A stretch of DNA of 64,000 nucleotides from contig NZ_BAYX01000016.1 of assembly GCF_000696095.1 (NCBI RefSeq), positions 57,402 to 121,401 of the forward strand. Reading direction: 5' to 3'. The stretch comes from Rhizobium rhizogenes NBRC 13257 (lineage in GTDB: Bacteria > Pseudomonadota > Alphaproteobacteria > Rhizobiales > Rhizobiaceae). Shown one piece after another: positions 17,853 to 25,411 of this stretch. The translations under genes were made by a program, and so were the position numbers. Every line of letters begins with the position of its first letter. The first letter of the stretch is position 1. The notes below the pieces were generated by a model. The model worked only from the letters and a program-made list of their open reading frames with translations, was not told the DNA's origin and searched no databases.

Positions 17853-18094
17853 CACGAGAATCGCTATGGAATTCGCGTGGCGTGGTCAGCTGTTGCGGAG
17901 GAAATCGCCCTGTCGCTACCGCGTGGCAGGTAGCAACAGGGCGAGGCACCGCTGATGCGCCCATCCGGCATACATCAGCGGCAGCGCAAAGCGGTCTATA
18001 TCAGACAGCCAATGCGAGAGGAATCCGTGTTGTTCGCAATGAGGAAATTGCGATTCTGATGCAGGGTTATCGAATACCCAGTTGCGGTATTCGA
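17853..18094. other. cluster of five inverted repeats in a non-coding stretch
   Basis: Five hairpin-capable repeats lie in 242 bases between the toxin-antitoxin pair and the CD-NTase gene. They are: 17853-17879 (9-base arms, 1 mismatch); 17906-17943 (15-base arms, 1 mismatch, 8-base loop); 17949-17981 (9-base perfect arms, 15-base loop); 18034-18053 (7-base arms, 6-base loop); 18070-18094 (9-base perfect arms, 7-base loop). The arms differ from one another, so this is not a simple tandem repeat. A structured RNA is possible. No reverse transcriptase or intron protein is nearby. I see no convincing gene in 17797-18215. Confidence 0.55.
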
Positions 18095-18215
18095 ACCACG
18101 TGGAGAGAACGCCTTCGCTCCCTCGCGAAAAGAAGGTAGTTGTTCTATCGAAGAAAAATGATCGCATCAGTTGAAATCAATGCTTCGTGAGCCTACGTGT
18201 ATTGCGGAGGCTAAA

Positions 18216-19655
18216 ATGAAACTTGCAGATGATTTCAAAGAATTTCTTCGTGATACTGTCAATCTCAATCAAACCCGCATTACTCAACTTGAAGAACGTG
18301 TGGAGACGATAAAAACATTCCTGAGGGCTTCGGACTGGGAGCCCAAAATCTCCAAATTCCTCGAGCAGGGGTCGTGGGCTCACGACACGATCATTCGTCC
18401 GGTCGATGGCGGTGAATTCGACGCGGATCTTCTTGTCATGGTCAAGCCTGTCGACGGATGGAGTGCAGCTCAATATGTGAAGGAACTGGGGCGGGTCTTC
18501 CGTGAAAGCGGCCGGTACTCCGACAAGACACAGGTCGATGACTACTGCGTGACGATCATTTACGCCGACGATTGCAAGATCGATATCGCGCCTCTGGTAA
18601 TGGACCGCGATTATCAGGGAACGCTTGAAGTCTGTAACAAGCAAGAAGACTGCTTCGAGGAGTCGTCGCCGGTCGAATACACACGATGGATCCGCGAGAA
18701 GAACGGCTATTCCGGGAACAACTCCTTCCGCAAGGCCACGCGGCTCATCAAGTACATCCGGAATATCAAGAAGCGTTTCAGTTGCCAGTCGGTGCTGCTG
18801 ACGACCCTCATCGGCCATCGGATCGAGTGGTGGGACAAGGATTCGGCGGGTTTTGCCGACACACCGACCGCGCTGCAGACGATCATTGGGAAACTGGACG
18901 ACTGGCTGCAGGATCGTCCCGAGAAGCCGCAGGTCGAGAACCCATCCTTGCCGTCGGAGGATTTCGCCGATCTCTGGAACGAGACCCAGTATGCCAACTT
19001 TCGTAATTTCGTGAACAAGTATCGGAAGTGGATCGACGAGGCGATCGCCGCGGAGACCCGCACCGATAGTATCGAGAAGTGGCGCAAGGTGTTCGGCGAC
19101 GAGTTCGCCAAGAGCGAAAACGTCAAGAAGGCAGAAGCATCCGCCAGCAGTCAGGCTCTTGCTCTTCTGCGCGACGGTGCGGCCCACCTCGACGCCCTAG
19201 TCGAGACGGTCATCGACTTCGGCATCAGCATCCTGCCATCGTCGTTCCGAACGCCCACCCATCTTCACAGACCTCCGTGGGCTGCCGCTGAACATATCTC
19301 TCGCAGCGTTCGAATATCAGCCGAGTACCGTGCATCGAAACATTCGGGCAGGGGGCATCCGGTCAACCCGGGCGAAGCGCTGCCGCCGCGGGGCGGGCTG
19401 TGGTTCGACGTCCGCGTCAATAAGTTCCAGACCGTGCCTTCAGACTGCTACGTCCGTTGGCGCATCACCAATACCGGGGCGGTCGCGATGGCGCTGAACA
19501 AGGGGCGAGGCTGGTTCGAGAAGCCCACTGAAGGTGACAGGCGGTGGGAAGAACTGCAGTACCGCGGCGTCCACATGGCGGAAGCATTCATCATCAGGCG
19601 GCGAGATGATCGGCTGGTAGGCTACAGCGAGCCGTTCTACGTCGTCATCAAGTAA
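18216..19655 (+). CDS. CD-NTase (SMODS) cyclic-oligonucleotide synthase of a CBASS-like system
   Basis: A 479-residue protein. The nucleotidyltransferase site is GSWAHDTIIRP followed by FDADLLVMV (paired aspartates) and a third aspartate in DDCKIDIAP. An OAS-like helical core follows. The last ~130 residues (FRTPTHLHRPPW onward) fit the adenylyl/guanylyl-and-SMODS C-terminal sensor (AGS-C) domain. Upon phage infection such enzymes make cyclic nucleotides that trigger an effector. The start at 18216 has a GGAGG site; an upstream in-frame start does not. It lies 16 bases before a membrane effector gene on the same strand. The signal nucleotide is not predictable here. Confidence 0.85.
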   Translation: MKLADDFKEFLRDTVNLNQTRITQLEERVETIKTFLRASDWEPKISKFLEQGSWAHDTIIRPVDGGEFDADLLVMVKPVDGWSAAQYVKELGRVFRESGRYSDKTQVDDYCVTIIYADDCKIDIAPLVMDRDYQGTLEVCNKQEDCFEESSPVEYTRWIREKNGYSGNNSFRKATRLIKYIRNIKKRFSCQSVLLTTLIGHRIEWWDKDSAGFADTPTALQTIIGKLDDWLQDRPEKPQVENPSLPSEDFADLWNETQYANFRNFVNKYRKWIDEAIAAETRTDSIEKWRKVFGDEFAKSENVKKAEASASSQALALLRDGAAHLDALVETVIDFGISILPSSFRTPTHLHRPPWAAAEHISRSVRISAEYRASKHSGRGHPVNPGEALPPRGGLWFDVRVNKFQTVPSDCYVRWRITNTGAVAMALNKGRGWFEKPTEGDRRWEELQYRGVHMAEAFIIRRRDDRLVGYSEPFYVVIK

Positions 19656-19671
19656 GAGCAGGGGAGAAGAA

Positions 19672-20442
19672 ATGGCGAAGGTCGATACCGTCGGTGACAA
19701 CTATTATAAGCCATTGGAGTATGCCGAGTCTTTCGGCGGTTGTCTTTTCTGGGGAGGCTGCATTCTGTCGGTATTGGCGCTACTGACCGATAAGGTGGCC
19801 CATCCCACAACTTACGACGTCCTGCAGGTAGCCTTCATCATCTTTGCATTCCTGTTCTTCATCCTAGGCTTGATGCAGCGGCTCTATCTTTTCCCCCGCG
19901 CCGAAGATAAACGCAAGCAGGAACTACTTTCTAACAGCTTCGGCGTAGCGCTGACCCACGAAGAGACGGTCGGCTACTACAACAACGACCAGACCAATCC
20001 GTTCAAGCGTTTGGCGGCCTCGGTCATGGAAAGCAGCTTCTTCACGAATGCTATCGTGCGAAGGATGCTTCGGATGCAACGGGCGACAACCGTGGCATAT
20101 GTCGTCGTCTATCTCATCGCCGCGCTGAACCGGTCCTCCAATCTTGAGTTTCTTGCAATAGCGGCGCAGGCCCTGTTTAGCGAAGAGATCATAGCGCGCT
20201 GGCTTCGCATGGAGTGGCTCCGTTTCCGCAGCGAGCAGGTCTTCGACAACCTGAACAGGCTTTTCACCAATAAGAAGCCATTCACGAAGCCTCTCGCGCA
20301 AGCGCAGGCAATCGATTTCTTCTCCGCTTATGAAACCGCTAAGACGACGGCCGCAATTTCCCTATCCTCGAAGCTGTTCCATGAGCACAACATCGCTCTT
20401 ACGGAGGAATGGGATCGAATACGAGGCCGGCTCGGAATCTAG
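19672..20442 (+). CDS. S-4TM family membrane effector of the CBASS-like system
   Basis: A 256-residue protein with two pairs of hydrophobic helices: about residues 22-38 and 48-68 (VLQVAFIIFAFLFFILGLMQ), then about 135-150 and 157-170. A conserved-looking charged helical tail follows. This 4-TM layout next to a CD-NTase matches the S-4TM effector family, thought to disrupt the inner membrane after nucleotide binding. Ribosome-binding site GGGGAGAAG. No Cap2/Cap3 ancillary genes are present, so the system would be of the minimal two-gene type. Confidence 0.8.
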   Translation: MAKVDTVGDNYYKPLEYAESFGGCLFWGGCILSVLALLTDKVAHPTTYDVLQVAFIIFAFLFFILGLMQRLYLFPRAEDKRKQELLSNSFGVALTHEETVGYYNNDQTNPFKRLAASVMESSFFTNAIVRRMLRMQRATTVAYVVVYLIAALNRSSNLEFLAIAAQALFSEEIIARWLRMEWLRFRSEQVFDNLNRLFTNKKPFTKPLAQAQAIDFFSAYETAKTTAAISLSSKLFHEHNIALTEEWDRIRGRLGI

Positions 20443-20459
20443 GGCCGTGACTACCAAAA

Positions 20460-20933
20460 TCAGCACCAGGACCGGTGTCTCGGTTCCCACGGCCAGACGA
20501 GCCGTTCGCGCACCAATTGATGACCGAGGTCGCGGCGGCTGATAGAGACGAATGCGATCGAGTTCCCGCGTTGGTCGGTGTCTATGCGGGCCATCGTGAA
20601 GGTCGATCGGTTCAAGAGTTGGCTGAGCCTATCGGCCGCTCGTTCGGCGCTTGTCCGTTCGCCGAAGCATCGGGCGTGTTCGTCCGGTGCATCAATATTC
20701 GCGATCCTGACCTGCTCTCGATGATCGCCCCATCTGTGCATGACGAAACTGTCACCGCTCGAAATCCGCAAGGTGACGGGTTCGCAGGCGCTGTTCTCGC
20801 AATAGGTCGCGTGAACGCTGAACGAAACATTGGCCACTCCCCCTCGAGCATCGACAGGCGCTGTAATGCCCATGGAAAGAGGCGCGAGAACCGCAATAGC
20901 AGTGCAAAACCTCCCCATCACGCTCAATCCCAT
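20460..20933 (-). CDS. exported thermonuclease (SNase)-like protein
   Basis: A 157-residue protein with an N-terminal signal sequence (VMGRFCTAIAVLAPLSMGIT). The motif VRIANIDAPDEHARCFGERT and the later helix RTSAERAADRLSQLLNRS fit the staphylococcal-nuclease fold, followed by LGHQLVRERLVWPW. Key catalytic arginine/glutamate positions are only partly recognisable, so activity is uncertain. It is the last gene of a seven-gene reverse-strand operon beside virB1. Its start overlaps the DUF736 gene by 10 bases. Confidence 0.65.
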   Translation of the reverse strand: MGLSVMGRFCTAIAVLAPLSMGITAPVDARGGVANVSFSVHATYCENSACEPVTLRISSGDSFVMHRWGDHREQVRIANIDAPDEHARCFGERTSAERAADRLSQLLNRSTFTMARIDTDQRGNSIAFVSISRRDLGHQLVRERLVWPWEPRHRSWC

Positions 20934-21259
20934 GGAATGATGGCCATCAGGTCATCGTTGCCCTGGCCGGGGTGGCGGCCGAGATTGGCGTTGAGCTTGC
21001 CGTACCCGGTATTGACGGCGAGGGTAAAATATTCGCCGCCGCTTTGGTTCTGCTTTTTCCAAATCCCGCCGATTTCGATGCGCCTGCCCACTGGGCTCTC
21101 GGCAAAGAGGCGGTAGGCCGGAGCTTTGGGGTTGTCGCTGATGTAGGTTTCGCCGGCAACATCGATGTCGTAGGAAATCGAAGCGAAATTCCCTCTTAGG
21201 CTTTTCCTGTCCTTGGAAAACGCGACATAGTTCGTCAGCTCTTTTGTATTTGCAGTCAT
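20924..21259 (-). CDS. DUF736 family protein
   Basis: A 111-residue soluble protein that matches the DUF736 pattern: an N-terminal strand-rich part (LRGNFASISYDIDVAGETYI) and PAYRLFAESPVGRRIEIGGI, with a late EYFTLAVNTGYGKLNANLGR. DUF736 proteins are common beside conjugation genes of alpha-proteobacterial plasmids and integrative elements; their function is not known. It is the only member of this operon without a signal sequence. Confidence 0.85.
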   Translation of the reverse strand: MTANTKELTNYVAFSKDRKSLRGNFASISYDIDVAGETYISDNPKAPAYRLFAESPVGRRIEIGGIWKKQNQSGGEYFTLAVNTGYGKLNANLGRHPGQGNDDLMAIIPWD

Positions 21260-21316
21260 AGAGCATTCTCCGTTGTTAGAATTGAACCGAGATCGTTGGC
21301 GCAGGCGACGAGCATC

Positions 21317-21895
21317 TCATTGGCGGGAGAAGAGCATCCGATTGGGATGCGGCATATCGGGATAGGCCCAAAGCCCGACGCGCGATTGCTGGGCGATCGA
21401 TTCCTCAAGGCTATAGGGCAGGTAGACGGGCTTGCCGGTGTTGGCCAAGGCGGCGAAGGCAAACCCCTGCGTGATCAGCAGAGTGCCGACGTCGAGGGCG
21501 TTGTTGCCGATATGGGCCGAGCAGATCACGAGGATGGTGGAGGCTTCGCCGGGGGCTGGCGCCGTCAATTGGGCGACCGGCGCACAGGTGGGCTTTGTAT
21601 CCTTGACGATCGCAGCCAGTATGGCCAGCGATACAGCTCCACAGTCCTGCTTCTGGCCGGACGTGTCGGTATAGGTCGTGCCACGAATGCAGGCCTGGAC
21701 ACCGTAGAGGCGCATGGTTTGACCTGCCTGTTGCCAGCTATCCCCGGTCAGGAAGGTGACGCCGGACTGCGGAACCGCAAATACGTGGGATGATGGCTGT
21801 GCGGACTGTGCGTTCGCGGGGATATAGGATGCCGTCGCTGCCAAGACGCTTGCGGTGAACACCAAGCTCACTGCCCCAAGGCTCGCCGGCTTCAT
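21317..21895 (-). CDS. exported SNase-fold protein
   Basis: A 192-residue protein with a signal peptide (SLVFTASVLAATASYIPANA). The mature part fits a thermonuclease-like fold: QTMRLYGVQACIRGTTYTDT, a cysteine pair around KQDCGAVSLAIL/TCAPV, VICSAHIGNNALDVGTLLIT with QGFAFAAL following, and the closing ESIAQQSRVGLWAY. The usual catalytic residues are not obvious, so it may be a structural or binding version. Its start overlaps the upstream gene by 4 bases. It may act in the periplasm on transferred DNA or the cell wall; this is inference. Confidence 0.65.
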   Translation of the reverse strand: MKPASLGAVSLVFTASVLAATASYIPANAQSAQPSSHVFAVPQSGVTFLTGDSWQQAGQTMRLYGVQACIRGTTYTDTSGQKQDCGAVSLAILAAIVKDTKPTCAPVAQLTAPAPGEASTILVICSAHIGNNALDVGTLLITQGFAFAALANTGKPVYLPYSLEESIAQQSRVGLWAYPDMPHPNRMLFSRQ

Positions 21896-22560
21896 TGCCG
21901 CACCTCTTTCGCAGCAACAGGCGTGCAGTCCACACCATCATTGGAATTGGTGATGCAGCCGACATTGTAGCCAGCTCCAGAGATGAGGTAGGAACAGACG
22001 CTGGTGCCGGCGCCATCGCGCGTACCGGCCGCGTTGCAGTCGAGGCCGGACTTCGCGAGGTTATAGAGCTTTCCGCCGACCCCACAGCCGAATTGACATG
22101 CCTTGAGGATCGACGACTGCGAGATCGTGGCGCATGTCCCCTGGTAGCAGACCTGCTGTCCGATCAGGCTCGTCATGCCGTTTTTCTGGGCCGCGTACCA
22201 TTGGCCGCGCTGATAGCGCTGCCAGGCTGTCACCTGTGCTGAAGGGCTGTTCAAAAAATCTTCGCGCGAGCCGTCCCAATAGGCTTGCAGCGTGCCGCTA
22301 TCGCAGAATTGGAACGCGCCATAACAGCGCGTTCCGTTGACGACGGGAGAAACGCTGCTGAAATTTCCTTCGCTTTGGCTGACGTTGGAGGCGTACTCGG
22401 CACATTCGGCCGGCATTCCGGCGTTCAGAAGGCTGACCGCACTTTCGCCGGCGAATGCCAAGGACGCGGCAAGACCAAATGCCAGGCCGAGATTTGCGAA
22501 GACATCCCTTTTGTTGGGCAACCAAGGGGAAGGAAGCGTGGATAGAGCAACAGATGTCAT
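21892..22560 (-). CDS. exported lysozyme-like protein of the T4SS accessory operon
   Basis: A 222-residue protein with a hydrophobic segment at 23-38 (ANLGLAFGLAASLAFAGESA). The mature domain has SQSEGNFSSVSPVVNGTRCY followed by GAFQFCDSGTLQAYW. A glutamate followed by a G-x-FQF segment is reminiscent of lytic transglycosylase/lysozyme active sites. Eight or more cysteines suggest disulfides (CYQGTC, CQFGCGVG, CNAAG, CSYL, CITN, CTPV). It may open peptidoglycan together with VirB1. The assignment rests on motif resemblance only. It overlaps both neighbours by 4 bases. Confidence 0.55.
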   Translation of the reverse strand: MTSVALSTLPSPWLPNKRDVFANLGLAFGLAASLAFAGESAVSLLNAGMPAECAEYASNVSQSEGNFSSVSPVVNGTRCYGAFQFCDSGTLQAYWDGSREDFLNSPSAQVTAWQRYQRGQWYAAQKNGMTSLIGQQVCYQGTCATISQSSILKACQFGCGVGGKLYNLAKSGLDCNAAGTRDGAGTSVCSYLISGAGYNVGCITNSNDGVDCTPVAAKEVRQ

Positions 22561-23006
22561 CGAATGGGCTCCACCTCATAGGAGCCGGTGAAGGCCTTGC
22601 CGTTCTCACCGATTTCAGAGGTCGTGAGCTTCCTCGTGTCAGGCGATAGGATGGCCGTGCCACCAAGCGGCATCTGTGGATTAGCCATTTGCGTCGGTGG
22701 TGTGCCGGTCCTGATCTGCACAAGCAGAGCGGTGCACATGCCCTGCAAATTGCAATCGCCATTTGTTTGGGACAGTAGCCACGTCCCCGATGGCGTTGCG
22801 ATGCGCGCCGTGTAGATTTTGGCGGTTCCTACCGCCTGTCGAATTCCGGCGAGATCGTCGTCGGTCCAAACGCCATCAGGATCATGCGTGGCATCCTTGG
22901 CGGTGAGTTTGAGCGCAAGCTTATAGCCATCCTGGGCGGCAGCAGGGTCAGTGGAGGCTAGGCCGAGGATCAGGGTCGTGGCCAAAACGGCGAGGATTGG
23001 TTTCAT
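22557..23006 (-). CDS. exported protein of unknown function
   Basis: A 149-residue protein with a clear signal peptide (ILAVLATTLILGLASTDPAA, then AAQ|D). The mature part has two cysteines (NGDCNLQGMCTALLV) and a strand-rich C-terminus. I do not recognise the family. It overlaps the next gene by 4 bases and so is co-translated with the lysozyme-like protein. Its place in the operon divergent from virB1 suggests a periplasmic accessory of the transfer system. Confidence 0.65.
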   Translation of the reverse strand: MKPILAVLATTLILGLASTDPAAAQDGYKLALKLTAKDATHDPDGVWTDDDLAGIRQAVGTAKIYTARIATPSGTWLLSQTNGDCNLQGMCTALLVQIRTGTPPTQMANPQMPLGGTAILSPDTRKLTTSEIGENGKAFTGSYEVEPIR

Positions 23007-23024
23007 GAGAGGCCTCGAGGAAGG

Positions 23025-23405
23025 TTAGCGTGACAGACGACGCCGGATCGCACGAGCCTTGTCGATCAGCGCGGCAAAACCCGCGGTGATGAGGCGCGCA
23101 AGATGGATTGGCTGGGCCAGCAATGTGCGCAAAAGTCGATAGAATGCACCGAGGGCGACGTATAGGAACTTCAGGATGCATAGTGCTGCCGCACAGCAAA
23201 GTCCGATGAGCAAGCCGTTGAAGAGCAAATAGAGCACCAACACCAGAACAGTGTAGGGGAGGTTGTCCGTCGGATTGATGTAGACGGACTTCGCCGCGGT
23301 CGTGACCCATATCCCGCCGATCGTGGTCGTCACGCTGATTGCAATCGCGGCAATGACGATCTCTATCAAACCCAGGCGATGGAAGAACCAGATCTCCTTG
23401 CGCAT
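23025..23405 (-). CDS. small membrane protein of unknown function
   Basis: About 126 residues from the ATG at 23405 (AAGGA site 8 bases before). A start at 23474 is also possible but lacks a site and overlaps the upstream gene by 22 bases. Three hydrophobic stretches are visible (LGLIEIVIAAIAISVTTTIG; YTVLVLVLYLLFNGLLIGLC; CCAAALCILKFLYVALGAFY) with an arginine-rich tail. This suggests an inner-membrane protein with a cytoplasmic basic end. The function is unknown. Confidence 0.6.
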   Translation of the reverse strand: MRKEIWFFHRLGLIEIVIAAIAISVTTTIGGIWVTTAAKSVYINPTDNLPYTVLVLVLYLLFNGLLIGLCCAAALCILKFLYVALGAFYRLLRTLLAQPIHLARLITAGFAALIDKARAIRRRLSR

Positions 23406-23452
23406 CAGCATATTCCTTTGAACCTGCGTTTCGGCGAGCGGATGCTCGCCTG

Positions 23453-23923
23453 CTATTTCTTCAAATCGAACCATGCACGGGTGCTTGTGCCGCTCGTCTG
23501 CCTGATGTCGAAATACCAGGGCCTGTCCCTCCGGGGTCGCGGTTTACGGTCGAGCTCGATCCGCTCGCCGCGCTCGGTCGTGTACCTGGCGCAATATTGT
23601 TCCGAGTTGCCCCCGTGTCCGGATTGGGCTTCCGCTTCGACATACCCGCTCGGACAATCTTCAAACGCGTCATAGCCGGGTGCTCCGGTGCCAGCAGCGG
23701 TACAGATCGGCCAGGAAAAACCGGGCAACGCCATTGCGGCAATCAGCTTTTGCATTGGCGGAACACAGTAGGGGATGCCGTGCCAGCTTGGGGTTTGCGC
23801 TGCGACGCAAAGGACAATCTGACACCCCCAATCTGCATCCGCGGCTCGGGCCAGCTGGTGCTCAGAGAGCCAAAAAGCGAGCGTGGCCGAGGCAAAAACA
23901 CCGCATCTAGTGATCGGCAACAT
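23453..23923 (-). CDS. exported cysteine-rich protein of unknown function
   Basis: About 156 residues from the ATG at 23923; a GTG four codons earlier is an alternative. The N-terminal signal (CGVFASATLAFWLSEHQLAR) ends near ARAAD. The mature part has paired cysteines: WGCQIVLCVA, PYCVPPM, WPICTAAG, EDCPSGY, QYCARY. It is the first gene of the seven-gene operon divergent from virB1. I do not recognise the family. The repeated C-x(5-10)-C pattern suggests a disulfide-bonded periplasmic protein. Confidence 0.65.
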   Translation of the reverse strand: MLPITRCGVFASATLAFWLSEHQLARAADADWGCQIVLCVAAQTPSWHGIPYCVPPMQKLIAAMALPGFSWPICTAAGTGAPGYDAFEDCPSGYVEAEAQSGHGGNSEQYCARYTTERGERIELDRKPRPRRDRPWYFDIRQTSGTSTRAWFDLKK

Positions 23924-23976
23924 ACGAATACCCACCCGTTACAAACTGTTTACAAAGCCACTTGCGTATGGATCAT

Positions 23977-24004
23977 GATTTTATATATATGCACTATATA
24001 AATC
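23977..24004. promoter_or_regulatory. AT-rich imperfect palindrome in the divergent virB promoter region
   Basis: GATTTTATATA and TATATAAATC face each other across 7 bases, with one bulged T. The site lies in the 92-base gap between the seven-gene operon (start 23923) and virB1 (start 24016). It is the only strong dyad there and carries the TATATAAAT word also seen upstream of the ParA-like gene. It is a plausible shared operator; the promoter positions themselves cannot be fixed by eye. Confidence 0.45.
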
Positions 24005-24015
24005 AGGAGACGCAA

Positions 24016-24720
24016 ATGTCCATAGCCTCCGTGCGCGCTGCGGCGCTTGTCACAACCCTTGTTTTTCCGTCGCTGGTTCTGGCAAATGGCGTGTCGCCAA
24101 TTTCGACCGCTGCCTCCGTCACAGTCTCTTCCTATTGCCCCGATGGTGCGGCGGATGCGGAGACTATTCGGCAGCTGATCACGAAAGAAGCGGCGCGACA
24201 GGGTGTTGACGCCAGGTTGGCGCTTGCCATTGCCGATCAGGAGTCCGGCTTCGGCGCCCACGTCAATTCGCCGGCGGGTGCGCGCGGCCCCATGCAGCTC
24301 ATGCCGGCAACGGCCGCACGCTACAAGGTGGCGGACATTTGCGATGCGGCTCAGAACATTCGCGGTGGCGTCAGCTACCTCAAGGATCTCTCCGCCATGT
24401 TCGGCGGCAACATCATGCTGGTGGTTGCCGCCTATAATGCAGGAGAGGGCCGCGTCGTTGCAGCCCGTGGCGTGCCGGCGATTGCCGAGACCGTTTCCTA
24501 CACAGCACTCGTCACCAACGCCTATTTTGGCTTCGATAATGTCATGGAGGGGGGCAAGCGGTCCGGCCAGGCAATCAAACCAGGCACTAGAACTGCTGTG
24601 GCGGATGTCAACCTGCTGGCGGAAACGCCATCCTCAGACAAACCAATTCCCATCAATCAAACCAGAACTGAAGCCCGCGATCGCGATTGGATCGGCGGTT
24701 CGGTTCTCTACGTGCAGTAG
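24016..24720 (+). CDS. virB1: VirB1-like lytic transglycosylase
   Basis: A 234-residue exported muramidase. The start at 24016 has an AGGAGA site; an in-frame TTG 18 codons upstream would spoil the signal peptide (VRAAALVTTLVFPSLVLANG). The SLT domain shows the catalytic glutamate E76 in ADQESGFGAHVNSPAGARGP, then MQLMPATAARY and VVAAYNAGEGRV. It locally opens peptidoglycan for assembly of the T4SS. It is the first gene of a thirteen-gene transfer operon. Confidence 0.92.
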   Translation: MSIASVRAAALVTTLVFPSLVLANGVSPISTAASVTVSSYCPDGAADAETIRQLITKEAARQGVDARLALAIADQESGFGAHVNSPAGARGPMQLMPATAARYKVADICDAAQNIRGGVSYLKDLSAMFGGNIMLVVAAYNAGEGRVVAARGVPAIAETVSYTALVTNAYFGFDNVMEGGKRSGQAIKPGTRTAVADVNLLAETPSSDKPIPINQTRTEARDRDWIGGSVLYVQ

Positions 24721-24736
24721 CCAGAAGGAGACCTAA

Positions 24737-25090
24737 ATGAAGTCAAAATTGTACGAACTCGTCCAGTCCGCGATGTCCTCGATACCGATCAAAGGAAATG
24801 TTCTTGTCCTTGCGAGCATTGCCGGGGCCGTGGCGATCGGCAATGCCGATATGGCTTATGCCGCCGGTGACATTTTCCAACCGATCAATTCGGTGTTCAC
24901 GACGCTTCTCAACTTCATGACCGGAACCTTCGCCACGACCGCGGCGACCATCGCATGCGCCGCGGTCGGCTATATGGCGCTGACGAGCCGTATTCCGTGG
25001 AGCTGGTGCTTCTCCATTATCGTCGGTATCGCCTTCATCTTTGGCGGCGCGCAGCTGGTATCCTCCATGTCTTCCGGTTTGGGCGGCTGA
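24737..25090 (+). CDS. virB2: VirB2-like major pilin
   Basis: A 117-residue protein with a long signal sequence ending near ADMAYA|AGD and two hydrophobic helices in the mature part (FATTAATIACAAVGYMALTS; FSIIVGIAFIFGGAQLVSSM), the standard VirB2 layout. It forms the conjugative pilus. Ribosome-binding site GAAGGAGA. Its stop overlaps the virB3 start (TGATG). Confidence 0.9.
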   Translation: MKSKLYELVQSAMSSIPIKGNVLVLASIAGAVAIGNADMAYAAGDIFQPINSVFTTLLNFMTGTFATTAATIACAAVGYMALTSRIPWSWCFSIIVGIAFIFGGAQLVSSMSSGLGG

Positions 25091-25386
25091 TGAGCGAAGC
25101 CCAGGCAAAGGCGGAGGTGGCACCCCTCGTTCTCGGTCTCACCCGGCCGAGGATGTTCTGGGGCGTGCCGATCGGTCTGTTCGTCGGTGAGTTGATGATC
25201 GTCGTCATGACATTCCTTAACACCAAGAACCTGGCCATGTTCCTTCTCTTCCTGCCTCTGCATGCCGTGGCTTACGTCATCACCGTGCGCGATCCGCATC
25301 TGCCGAACGTCGTTCGGGTGCGGATCGCCAAATGCCCCTGGACGAAGAACCGTCACTTCTGGGGTGGCAATTCCTATGAACCGTAA
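25090..25386 (+). CDS. virB3: VirB3-like inner-membrane T4SS protein
   Basis: A 98-residue protein with PLVLGLTRPRMFWGVPIGLF at the start, as in VirB3, two membrane segments, and a DPHLPNVVRVRIAKCPWTKN tail. The start codon overlaps the virB2 stop by one base. VirB3 works with VirB4 in the inner-membrane complex. Confidence 0.9.
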   Translation: MSEAQAKAEVAPLVLGLTRPRMFWGVPIGLFVGELMIVVMTFLNTKNLAMFLLFLPLHAVAYVITVRDPHLPNVVRVRIAKCPWTKNRHFWGGNSYEP

Positions 25387-25411
25387 CTCTTCAGAACAGT
25401 AAGGGGCAGCG

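Noticed and set aside
17853..18094. The hairpin cluster as a CRISPR array, group II intron or retron
   Set aside because: The repeats are not direct and not identical to one another, there is no intron domain V-like segment that I can see, and no reverse transcriptase or cas gene is nearby.
17663..18139. Open frame running through the hairpin cluster on the forward strand
   Set aside because: It starts inside the antitoxin gene on the opposite strand, has no ribosome-binding site, and resembles no protein.
20443..20459. A third CBASS gene after the S-4TM effector
   Set aside because: Only 17 bases separate the effector stop from the convergent SNase-like gene, so there is no room for one.
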